Shown here: positions 57,761 to 64,000 of the stretch, piece by piece
Position numbering within the stretch: position 1 is the stretch's first letter
How the letters are laid out: each line of letters begins with the position of its first letter
Virus record (IMG/VR): IMGVR_UViG_3300037245_004243
Span: 62,001-126,000 of that record
Length of the DNA: 64,000 bases
Source of the DNA: a virus
Strand: one strand, 5' to 3'
Program-made: the position numbers and the translations under genes
The notes under the pieces: generated by a model
Databases searched by the model: none
What the model saw: only the letters and a program-made list of their open reading frames with translations
What the model was told of the DNA's origin: nothing

Positions 57761-58120
57761 ATGGAACACATATTTATTATAATTGGTAAAATGGAACACA
57801 TCTCGTTATTTACTATAATAGCATTCGTTATGTGGGCCATCGGTGTTTTTGTCGATTGTATGACAACGACCGCCGATAATTTTCGATATCATGAAGACAA
57901 TTCAATTTTCGGCGGATTCACAACGCATGATAATCGTGATTTGGTTACACGTGATGTCCGGCTGGCATTGATCTGGCCACTTCGATTATTATTCTATGTG
58001 GTTGTGACCGGAATATGGATATTCAATGATATTCTTGCCGGGTGTTTTCTTGTCTTTGCATTTAAATATAAACGAACCCGTTTATATAATTGGATTGACA
58101 CTAAAACAAACCTGCTGTAA
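57761..58120 (+). CDS. Membrane protein with duplicated N-terminus
   Basis: 119 residues. The first 10 residues (MEHIFIIIGK) are followed by MEHISLFTII because a 19-nt sequence including the start codon is duplicated (57753-57771 and 57783-57801). Transmembrane segments at about 12-35 and 72-108. Either ATG could be used. Function unknown. Confidence 0.55.
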   Translation: MEHIFIIIGKMEHISLFTIIAFVMWAIGVFVDCMTTTADNFRYHEDNSIFGGFTTHDNRDLVTRDVRLALIWPLRLLFYVVVTGIWIFNDILAGCFLVFAFKYKRTRLYNWIDTKTNLL

Positions 58121-58135
58121 ATACTCCTTGGGGAT

Positions 58136-58143
58136 GGTAAATA
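58136..58143 (+). promoter_or_regulatory. Late-promoter-like box GGTAAATA on the plus strand
   Basis: GATGGTAAATAGTTTT ends 38 nt upstream of the ATG at 58182, the same box and spacing as before leftward late genes. It marks the following gene as late within an early block. Confidence 0.65.
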
Positions 58144-58181
58144 GTTTTAAATACCGAATTAATTTAAAAAGGAGAAAAAAT

Positions 58182-59234
58182 ATGTCAAAATTTAATGTTG
58201 CCGAAGACGCCGCTGCTTTAGATACTGTTGGCGAATTAGACGGCACTGAAATAATTGAAATATCTAAGGCTGGAAAAGGTGGTCGCATAGCTATGTCTCA
58301 AGTCCATGCTTTGGAATTAACTCCCGTTAATGGGGTTGCATCTGCTGGAAAATTGACATCATCTGGTGCGATGGTCGCCGGAACGCATGCGGTTTCCGTT
58401 TTAACCAGTGATACGACAAACCAAAGCGAAGGCGATACAGTCACAATCGGAACGACCGTGTATACATTCCGCGCCGATCCGACCTTACCGTATGACATTG
58501 ATATTGGAGTAAGCGCCGAGGCATCACTGGATAATCTCTTCCAGGCAATCAAGGCAGGAACTGGCGAGGGAACTTCTTATGGGACCGGCACATTAGCACA
58601 TCCAGACGTTATGAGCACTGACGCCAATGCAACAACTCTGACAATCCAGGCAAAGATTCCAGGCACGGTGCCTAATTCGATTGCAACAACCGAGGAAGGG
58701 GATCACACATCTTGGGCCGATACCACACTCGGAGGCGGAACTGGTGCTTCGGTTGCTGGCGTCACCACAGCAGGAGCCTTGCTTACGATTGGATCAAGAG
58801 TTTATACAATCGTTGATGAATTATCAGAAACCGCTGCTGATGCCATCGTTGACCAGATTTTATACGGTGCCAATGAAGCATCAATGATTGCTAATTTTAA
58901 ATTGGCCCTCAATGCCGGGGCATCTGCCGGAACGAATTATTCAACGGGAACTGTTGTGAATGCTCTTGTTGTTGGCGGGGCCAGTGACGCCACAACTATG
59001 GTAATCACCGCAAAGGTCAAAGGAACTGCCGGGGATGATATAGCAACTCTTGAAAGTCTGGCCAATACCGTATTTGATGACGTGACCCTCGGAACAGAGG
59101 TTGCCGGTGTTGATGGGACCGTCGGCAAAAAGGGCCAAACGGCATTTGATGCCACTAACATCTATATTTGCAAGGTTGATAGTGGGACAGGTGATACCGG
59201 AAACTGGCGAAAAGTCGCACACGGCGCTATTTAA
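58182..59234 (+). CDS. Virion-type structural protein with repeated beta domain
   Basis: 350 residues from the ATG at 58182 (AAAAGGAGAAAAAAT upstream). Two copies of a beta domain: SEGDTVTIGTTVYTFRADPT to LTIQAKIPGTVPNSIATTEE, and TAGALLTIGSRVYTIVDELS to MVITAKVKGTAGDDIATLES. This domain (DTVTIGxxxYTF...LxxAI...AKxxGTxGNxIAxxE) occurs in phage capsid-decoration and fibre proteins. Ends with VDSGTGDTGNWRKVAHGAI, also fibre-like. Own late promoter and terminator make it a separate late unit. Confidence 0.7.
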   Translation: MSKFNVAEDAAALDTVGELDGTEIIEISKAGKGGRIAMSQVHALELTPVNGVASAGKLTSSGAMVAGTHAVSVLTSDTTNQSEGDTVTIGTTVYTFRADPTLPYDIDIGVSAEASLDNLFQAIKAGTGEGTSYGTGTLAHPDVMSTDANATTLTIQAKIPGTVPNSIATTEEGDHTSWADTTLGGGTGASVAGVTTAGALLTIGSRVYTIVDELSETAADAIVDQILYGANEASMIANFKLALNAGASAGTNYSTGTVVNALVVGGASDATTMVITAKVKGTAGDDIATLESLANTVFDDVTLGTEVAGVDGTVGKKGQTAFDATNIYICKVDSGTGDTGNWRKVAHGAI

Positions 59235-59257
59235 GAAATCCATTCCCACAAATAAGA

Positions 59258-59291
59258 GGCGAGCAAACTCCATAATTGCTCGCCTTTTTTT
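59258..59291 (+). terminator. Intrinsic terminator
   Basis: GGCGAGCAA (59258-59266) pairs with TTGCTCGCC (59276-59284), followed by seven T. Ends the structural protein transcript. Confidence 0.9.
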
Positions 59292-59358
59292 GTGACAAAG
59301 GCCAGAGTTAATAGTATAATAGTTTAATATGAAATCTTAACCATAAGGAAGGTGCATA

Positions 59359-60147
59359 ATCCAATATTTCGGAGGTAAGCATTTCACTGCTAAAAAGACG
59401 ACCGATCTGCTCAAAATGATGATGTCTAAAAACCAGGAATACATCGAGCCATTTGTCGGCGCCGCCTGGATTGTTTCAAATATGAAAGCCGCCAAGCGAT
59501 CTGCCAGCGACACAAATCCATATTTGATCGAATTATATAAGGCACTGCAAGCAGGATGGAAGCCGCCAGCAGAAGTTGGCGAGGAGTTATATAAGGATTT
59601 GAGACGGTGTACCGGAAAGCAAAAGCAGGATGGTCCGCAGATACCGCTTGATGAAACTCCAGATTTTCTCGGAGACGGTAAACAACTCGCCCTGATAGGA
59701 TTTGCGGGGTGCGCCTGTAGCTTTGCCGGGATTTGGTATGGTTCATATGCCAGAGACCCTCGGCATCTTGGGATGAACTTTGCTGAAAAGGGACAGACGA
59801 CGCTCCTTCGATTGACCGCTTATATTCGAGATGTCGAATTCCGGTGCTGTTCCTACGATGAATGGAATCCTGAAGGGGCCATGATATATTGTGATCCGCC
59901 ATACAATTCGACCAATCAGCCATATTTTTCAAAGGTATTTGATACAGACAAATTTTGGGAGACTATGCGAAAATGGTCTGAAAACAATATCGTTGTTATT
60001 TCGGAATATTCCGCGCCGGATGACTTTCCGGTAATCGCCTCCCTGCCGACCAAGACGAAAATAGATTGTAAGACCGCCGCCGATGCACGCCGGGCAGAAA
60101 AAATATTTTCAAAAACCCCTTATGACCCTTTCGGAGGGATATTTTAA
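59359..60147 (+). CDS. dam: D12-class DNA adenine methyltransferase, unusual start
   Basis: 262 residues if translation begins at ATC (59359). Motif I lies at the very N-terminus (IQYFGGKHFTAKKTTDLL), ahead of the first ATG at 59416, so that ATG would remove it. Next come YIEPFVGAAWIVSNM and motif IV MIYCDPPYN. AAGGAAGG (59345-59352) is a ribosome binding site suited to ATA (59356) or ATC (59359); no ATG, GTG or TTG is in frame there, and TAA at 59344 closes the frame. Methylates adenine N6, likely against host restriction. Confidence 0.8.
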   Translation: MQYFGGKHFTAKKTTDLLKMMMSKNQEYIEPFVGAAWIVSNMKAAKRSASDTNPYLIELYKALQAGWKPPAEVGEELYKDLRRCTGKQKQDGPQIPLDETPDFLGDGKQLALIGFAGCACSFAGIWYGSYARDPRHLGMNFAEKGQTTLLRLTAYIRDVEFRCCSYDEWNPEGAMIYCDPPYNSTNQPYFSKVFDTDKFWETMRKWSENNIVVISEYSAPDDFPVIASLPTKTKIDCKTAADARRAEKIFSKTPYDPFGGIF

Positions 60148-60159
60148 GGAGACTGAAAT

Positions 60160-60345
60160 ATGATTTGTTTTACAAATGATGACAGAATTGATGGAGCTGG
60201 AGCTGAAGAAAAACTCAAAAAGCTGACCGATATGACCAGGCGCCTTTTCCTGGTCGTCTATAAGGAACGTGGATATCAGACGCCGTTTATCGAACTGGAA
60301 CTGGAATTCATGAATATTACCGGGGAGGATGTAGACGGAATATAA
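60160..60345 (+). CDS. Small protein, unknown
   Basis: 61 residues. EEKLKKLTDMTRRLFLVVYK, then acidic end (ELELEFMNITGEDVDGI). 12 nt after the methylase; ribosome binding site AAGGAGACTGAAAT. No family recognised. Confidence 0.5.
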   Translation: MICFTNDDRIDGAGAEEKLKKLTDMTRRLFLVVYKERGYQTPFIELELEFMNITGEDVDGI

Positions 60346-60415
60346 GTCCGATTAAAGCCCAATTATGGGGTTAACTGGACATATTTGTCATCACATATAA
60401 ATAAATGGGGCACTT

Positions 60416-60955
60416 ATGACAATATTAATTTCAATGGATATGGCAATGCGATCTTCCGGTATTATGGCTTTAACATCGGAAAATAACGTAATAGGATTTG
60501 AGGTAATAAAAACCAGGCTTGAAGATTTTCCTGATCACGAAGACATGATAATTCATGTTGTCAGGGAAACGATCAGGTTTATCACCGAATTTGAAGGCGA
60601 TTTTTTCGTGATTGAAGGGTTAGCGCATGGGGCCAAAAATGCTTCATTTGATGTGATTGCCGGGCTATTCTGGTCAATCAGATGCGCTATCTGGAAACAT
60701 TTTATTGAACTGCCAATCGGTATTGTGCCGGTAACTTCCTGGCGGAGCAAGGTTTTAAATAAGGAAGACCGCGCTTACGCCAAGGAAAATTACTCCCCGA
60801 AAGCGGACGTCATGAAAATTGCGACGGTTAAGAAATTACCACTCGAACTCTATGAGTGGTTTACCGCATATGTTGAATGTTCTGGATTTAATAAAAAGTC
60901 CATCTATGATTTAGCGGACGCATACTTTTTGGGTGTATACCGGAATTCATTATGA
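60416..60955 (+). CDS. RuvC-like Holliday junction resolvase
   Basis: 179 residues. RNase H-fold acidic residues in RuvC order: D8 in ISMDMAMRSSGIM, E67 in FFVIEGLAHGAKN, and D165/D168 in SIYDLADAYFLG. Probably resolves recombination junctions before packaging, the role of endonuclease VII in T4. An ATATAAATA sequence lies 12 nt before the start, too close to be a clear promoter. Confidence 0.8.
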   Translation: MTILISMDMAMRSSGIMALTSENNVIGFEVIKTRLEDFPDHEDMIIHVVRETIRFITEFEGDFFVIEGLAHGAKNASFDVIAGLFWSIRCAIWKHFIELPIGIVPVTSWRSKVLNKEDRAYAKENYSPKADVMKIATVKKLPLELYEWFTAYVECSGFNKKSIYDLADAYFLGVYRNSL

Positions 60956-61122
60956 GATATTTCGGGCCAACCAACCTGGATTCTGGTATGTACTATGCAC
61001 CATATCCGCCTTCATGGACAAGATATATTCCATCACTTAAACAAATTATATGTGATCAACTATTCTTTTGGTCAAATTATCTGCTTTTGAAATTAATGCT
61101 TCGTATTTTGCTTTTTATTTAA
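60952..61122 (+). CDS. Small protein with hydrophobic C-terminus, unknown
   Basis: 56 residues, ATG overlapping the previous stop (ATGA). MYYAPYPPSWTRYIP is aromatic/proline-rich; the end (SNYLLLKLMLRILLFI) could be membrane-associated. Coding status is uncertain. Confidence 0.4.
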   Translation: MRYFGPTNLDSGMYYAPYPPSWTRYIPSLKQIICDQLFFWSNYLLLKLMLRILLFI

Positions 61123-61180
61123 AATAAAGCTAAAGTTTCCTTGACATAGGCCGATATAGTGTTTAGTATTGGACAATAAC
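61121..61180 (+). promoter_or_regulatory. Early promoter module, variant A
   Basis: AAAATAAAGCTAAAGTT, TTGACA (61141-61146), 17-nt spacer, TAGTAT (61164-61169). Upstream of the gene at 61196. Confidence 0.8.
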
Positions 61181-61195
61181 AAAGGAGAAATAAAT

Positions 61196-61384
61196 ATGAA
61201 AGCTTACGGACTCCCAAGAAACGACGATGTAGAAAACCCCGATGTTGCGGACATCAAATTTTATGGCCTGAATACCTCGGCTGGAGGCCGCGACTATTTC
61301 AAAAACAAAAGCGCAAAGGCTGCGACCAGACGCGGATGGAAACGTCGCGCACGCCGGGCCAACAAAAATCTTTGTAAAAGGTAA
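61196..61384 (+). CDS. Small basic early protein, unknown
   Basis: 62 residues. The N-terminus KAYGLPRNDDVENPDVADIK is acidic, the C-terminus KAATRRGWKRRARRANKNLC is strongly basic. AAAGGAGAAATAAAT before the ATG. It forms a cassette flanked by two promoter modules, as the 44300 gene does. Function unknown. Confidence 0.6.
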   Translation: MKAYGLPRNDDVENPDVADIKFYGLNTSAGGRDYFKNKSAKAATRRGWKRRARRANKNLCKR

Positions 61385-61443
61385 AATAAAGCTAAAGTTT
61401 CCTTGACATAGGCCGATAACAGTTATAGTATTGGACAATAAAC
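61383..61443 (+). promoter_or_regulatory. Early promoter module, variant A
   Basis: AAAATAAAGCTAAAGTT, TTGACA (61403-61408), 17-nt spacer, TAGTAT (61426-61431), ending AATAAAC. Upstream of the gene at 61458. Confidence 0.8.
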
Positions 61444-61457
61444 AAGGAGAAATAAAT

Positions 61458-61877
61458 ATGAACGATCATGCCTTAGAAAACCCGAAAGACTTTGTATTAG
61501 CCGGAAAGGCCATTTTTACCGTACAGAACGAGAAAACGGGCAACCGCTTCACTTATAAAGTAACCCAATCCGAAAACTTAATGATCTGGTTCGTGTCGGT
61601 ATTAAACGGACCCGATAATTTCGCCTACATCGGCACCGTCTTTGCGAATAATTTTCATGTACAAACGCTTAACTTCCGATGGACTAAAAAATCCACGGTA
61701 ACCGAAGCCGCCCAAAGTTTTCAGGTATTTTCCTGGATGATAAAAAACAATCTCACCTTACCAACTTTCGTAAAAATTCACCATGCAGGATTCTGCGGCA
61801 GATGTGGACGCCGCCTTACGGTACCTGCTTCAATCAAAACTGGACTTGGTCCAATATGTGCAAATAGGGAGAATTAA
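61458..61877 (+). CDS. DUF6011-type zinc-finger early protein
   Basis: 139 residues. The C-terminal FCGRCGRRLTVPASIKTGLG followed by PICA is the GRCGRxLTxxxSIxxGxGPxC motif of the DUF6011 zinc finger. The N-terminal 100 residues are beta-rich (FVLAGKAIFTVQNEKTGNRF, TYKVTQSEN). Common in phages; function unknown, probably nucleic-acid related. Confidence 0.65.
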   Translation: MNDHALENPKDFVLAGKAIFTVQNEKTGNRFTYKVTQSENLMIWFVSVLNGPDNFAYIGTVFANNFHVQTLNFRWTKKSTVTEAAQSFQVFSWMIKNNLTLPTFVKIHHAGFCGRCGRRLTVPASIKTGLGPICANREN

Positions 61878-61879
61878 AT

Positions 61880-62101
61880 ATGAGTTTACAAGACGACGTA
61901 AAAACGGTATATAACGCATTAAAGGGATCGGCGCATCCTGATTGGCCAAAGCCGGCAAAAGATGATTTTAATGGCAAATATCTACCTTTCAAGGCTTTTG
62001 AGAGAATCTGTGATCAACTTCCAAACTTTTGTCCGCATCCGAAATATGATCCGACCTATGAAGAAGCACTGAAATCGGTAAAACGAGCATCAAACTCATA
62101 A
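61880..62101 (+). CDS. Small protein, unknown
   Basis: 73 residues. DDVKTVYNALKGSAHPDWPK, then YLPFKAFERICDQLPNFCPH. Starts 2 nt after the DUF6011 gene (GGGAGAATTAAAT site). No family recognised. Confidence 0.5.
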   Translation: MSLQDDVKTVYNALKGSAHPDWPKPAKDDFNGKYLPFKAFERICDQLPNFCPHPKYDPTYEEALKSVKRASNS

Positions 62102-62113
62102 GGAGAATTGAAA

Positions 62114-62491
62114 ATGGAAGCCCTTGTTTTTGAAACGATGATTGAGGAAATGGCACGGGAATCGGGCAAGCATATCGATATTATTATAAATGAACTCGCC
62201 AGGCATTATGAGGTAAAAGAACGGCATATCACCGATCTCCTCAAAACAATCGATTCCAAATTCACCGACGAAACCAATCGGATTGTCGGGTATATAGATG
62301 GAGAGCCGATGAAACGGACCACTTACCATATGGCGTGCAAACGGATCTATGAAAAGCTCATCAAGGGATTCAAGAAATCTGAAATTTTTGATCCGACCGA
62401 CCAAGAGCACATAAACTTTCTTACCGAAACCACTTATTCATATCTGAAAAATAAAGCCAGATGTGACGGGCTTGCCCTTTCGGAGGTATAA
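62114..62491 (+). CDS. Helical protein, unknown
   Basis: 125 residues from the ATG at 62114 (AGGAGAATTGAAA). Helical throughout (FETMIEEMARESGKHIDIII, YHMACKRIYEKLIKGFKKSE). Position before a CxxC protein and uvsX suggests a replication or recombination accessory role, but I recognise no family. Confidence 0.5.
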   Translation: MEALVFETMIEEMARESGKHIDIIINELARHYEVKERHITDLLKTIDSKFTDETNRIVGYIDGEPMKRTTYHMACKRIYEKLIKGFKKSEIFDPTDQEHINFLTETTYSYLKNKARCDGLALSEV

Positions 62492-62499
62492 TACTTATT

Positions 62500-62739
62500 A
62501 TGAAAAAGAAAAATCAAACGACCGGGTATATGATGTCTATTCTAAAGGACCCTCATTTGAGCAATTTCCATTGTCACCATAACTCTCCCTGTGTAGTTTG
62601 CCACGGCCTTGAAGAAGAAATGATTCGAGTTGGGGCCGTCATTTTTTGCAAAGTATGTGTCGAATTTAGTTTTACAAGCGATGACCCGGTACGCAAAGAG
62701 CGTGAAACTTATTTAAAATGGTTACATAAAAGGAGTTAA
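62500..62739 (+). CDS. Zinc-binding protein, unknown
   Basis: 79 residues. NFHCHHNSPCVVCHG and VIFCKVCVEF give a Cys/His cluster for one or two zinc ions. Located 5 nt before uvsX. Function unknown. Confidence 0.5.
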   Translation: MKKKNQTTGYMMSILKDPHLSNFHCHHNSPCVVCHGLEEEMIRVGAVIFCKVCVEFSFTSDDPVRKERETYLKWLHKRS

Positions 62740-62744
62740 AGTAT

Positions 62745-64000
62745 ATGGCCAACACTTTATTTAGTGCTTTGAAAAAGGCGTCAGAGAATCAGTTTGCTTT
62801 TAGCATCGATGAAGAAAACCCCTATGAGGTAAAGGAATGGATTGATACCGGGTGCTTTGTTCTGAATGCTATATTATCGGACGGTGATATGAATAAAGGC
62901 ATTCCCGGTGGCAAGCGCATTATGATTGCCGGGGAATCCGGTGTCGCAAAATCCCTTTTTATCGCTATTATGACCAAGGCATATCTGGACCAGGTCGAGA
63001 ATTCATCGATTGTATTTTTTGAGTCTGAGGCATCCACGATAGTCGAAATGGCTAAATCGATAGGTATACCGGAAGACAAAATGATGGTTTGCCCTGTTGG
63101 AACCATTGAAGAATTCCGGACGCAGTCGGTCAGAATCCTTGATAAAGTCGTTGAAATGAATGTTGCCATCGATAAAAAGAATGCCGCCATCGAAACCGAA
63201 AATCTCAAGAAAAAGAATGCGGACAACCAAAAGCCGCTCCTCAAGCATCATAAACCTATATTCGTGCTCGACTCGTTGGGCAACCTTGGGACTTTTGCAG
63301 AGAATGAGATCATCCGGTTAGATAAGAGAGGGAAGGGCAAGAAATCGCAAACACGCGATATGACGCGAGCTCAGTTGATACGAGGTATGAGCCGGGCCAT
63401 TTCCCTTAAAATTGCAATGGCTCAAATCCCCCTCCTGTTCACCAATCATACTTACAAGGTTATGGCAGAATACACGCCGGATGAAACGTCGGGAGGTGGG
63501 GGAGTAAAATATATGTCCGATATCTGTCTGATTCTGACCAAGGCAAAAGAAAAGGATGAGAGCAAAAAGCAGACTGGTATTATCGTCACGATCACGACCA
63601 GAAAATCCCGGTATATGAAAGAAAACAAATCGGTCAAAGTATTGATATCATTTGAGCGAGGATTATATCGATTTTCTGATATGGTGAACAAAGCCGCCGA
63701 GTTGGGAGTGCTCAAAAAGGATGGTCAAAGTTATCTTTTCCCTCCAGACTTTTCCAAAGATGGTAAAATAAAAATGAAGGATGTGCGACAACACACATCC
63801 AAATATTTTAAAGCTGAACTTTTTGACGCCCTCCGCGATGCAATCAAAACTGACTTTGGATTTGGCATTGACGACGGCAAGTTTGGGTTTTTTGATGACA
63901 TGGAGGATATACCAGATGATGACGCAGATGAAGAAGAAATTGATGGCTTGCTTGAGGATTTTAGTGAGGCGGCGCCGGGAAGCCCGGCAGATTCCGACAA
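62745..64000 (+). CDS. uvsX: UvsX recombinase (RecA-like), runs off the right edge
   Basis: 418 residues visible, no stop, so the 3' end is missing; T4 UvsX is 391, so nearly all is present. DEENPYEVKEWIDTGCFVLN and IPGGKRIMIAGESGVAKSLF (Walker A GESGVAKS, 63-70) are UvsX-type. Walker B (FVLDSLGNLG), the long SQTRDMTRAQLIRGMSRAIS, FTNHTY and GGGGVKYMSDICLILTKAK follow. Catalyses strand exchange in recombination-dependent replication, with UvsY loading it. The C-terminus is acidic (DIPDDDADEEEIDGL). Confidence 0.95.
   Translation, partial: MANTLFSALKKASENQFAFSIDEENPYEVKEWIDTGCFVLNAILSDGDMNKGIPGGKRIMIAGESGVAKSLFIAIMTKAYLDQVENSSIVFFESEASTIVEMAKSIGIPEDKMMVCPVGTIEEFRTQSVRILDKVVEMNVAIDKKNAAIETENLKKKNADNQKPLLKHHKPIFVLDSLGNLGTFAENEIIRLDKRGKGKKSQTRDMTRAQLIRGMSRAISLKIAMAQIPLLFTNHTYKVMAEYTPDETSGGGGVKYMSDICLILTKAKEKDESKKQTGIIVTITTRKSRYMKENKSVKVLISFERGLYRFSDMVNKAAELGVLKKDGQSYLFPPDFSKDGKIKMKDVRQHTSKYFKAELFDALRDAIKTDFGFGIDDGKFGFFDDMEDIPDDDADEEEIDGLLEDFSEAAPGSPADSD

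Noticed and set aside
59416-60147. Methylase starting at the first ATG
   Set aside because: Would lose motif I (YFGGKH), which lies directly upstream in frame after a good ribosome binding site.
60396-60404. ATATAAATA as an exact T4-type late promoter before the RuvC-like gene
   Set aside because: Only about 12 nt before the start codon, leaving no room for transcript start plus ribosome binding site; kept as coincidence.
1-64000. Insertion sequences, integrase or lysogeny genes
   Set aside because: No transposase, integrase, repressor pair or attachment site was recognised; gene set is that of a virulent phage.

Overview
The window is part of a large contractile-tailed (myovirus) phage genome of the T4 supergroup, only distantly related to T4 itself. 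The evidence is a syntenic set of T4-type modules recognisable from protein sequence: prohead/capsid genes (gp20 portal, core proteins, gp21 protease, gp22 scaffold, gp23 capsid), baseplate (gp5, gp6, gp25, gp27, gp53, gp48/54-like, PAAR tip), neck (gp13, gp14), gp4 head completion, recombination and replication genes (UvsW, UvsY, UvsX, gp46/gp47, RuvC-like, DNA ligase) and a gp55-type late sigma factor. The host cannot be named. A lipoprotein with a C-terminal membrane anchor (u-spanin-like) and sigma70-like promoters suggest a Gram-negative bacterium.

Layout: positions 1-43050 are almost entirely leftward (- strand) late genes, tightly packed with ATGA/TAATG overlaps. Read in transcription order (high to low coordinates) they run: tube-like protein, UvsY, UvsW, gp4, portal, core, protease, scaffold, capsid, terminator, baseplate hub/spike, baseplate wedge, a run of fibre and receptor-binding proteins (16 kb), a putative lysis cluster, neck proteins, and a set of small accessory genes with one tRNA-Ala. 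Positions 43050-43745 are a non-coding divergent region with inverted repeats and the first early promoter. Positions 43746-64000 are rightward early/middle genes: many small zinc-ribbon or unknown proteins, minimal DNA ligase, SprT-like protease, late sigma factor, polynucleotide kinase, gp47, gp46, MazG, Dam methylase, RuvC-like resolvase and UvsX, plus one virion-type protein behind its own late promoter and terminator.

The main observation concerns the small genes scattered between the late structural genes. About 27 otherwise unrelated proteins begin with the same short leader, of the form MK-S/T-F/Y-R-x-I-L-x-E or a variant. It matches in form the capsid-targeting sequence of T4 internal proteins (MKTYQEFIAE). 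It ends in the (L/I)xE motif cut by the T4 prohead protease gp21, and a gp21 homologue is encoded here. These proteins are therefore predicted to be packaged in the head, trimmed, and injected with the DNA. The cargo includes four candidate ADP-ribosyltransferases (recalling T4 Alt), an HExxH metallopeptidase, a papain-like cysteine protease candidate, a ParB/Srx-like protein and many unknowns. Two further shared leaders are visible: MK-x-x-R/K-T-x-x-x-M-x-x-x-I-x-E on three genes and MVDYWKDVPGI on two.

Regulation visible in the sequence: a late-promoter-like box GGTAAATA (compare T4 TATAAATA) lies 38-59 nt upstream of six late genes on both strands, which fits the gp55-like sigma factor. 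A repeated early promoter module of about 62 bp (AAAATAAAGCTCAAGTT, then TTGACA-N17-TAGTAT) precedes many early genes, with a second variant lacking recognisable sigma70 boxes.
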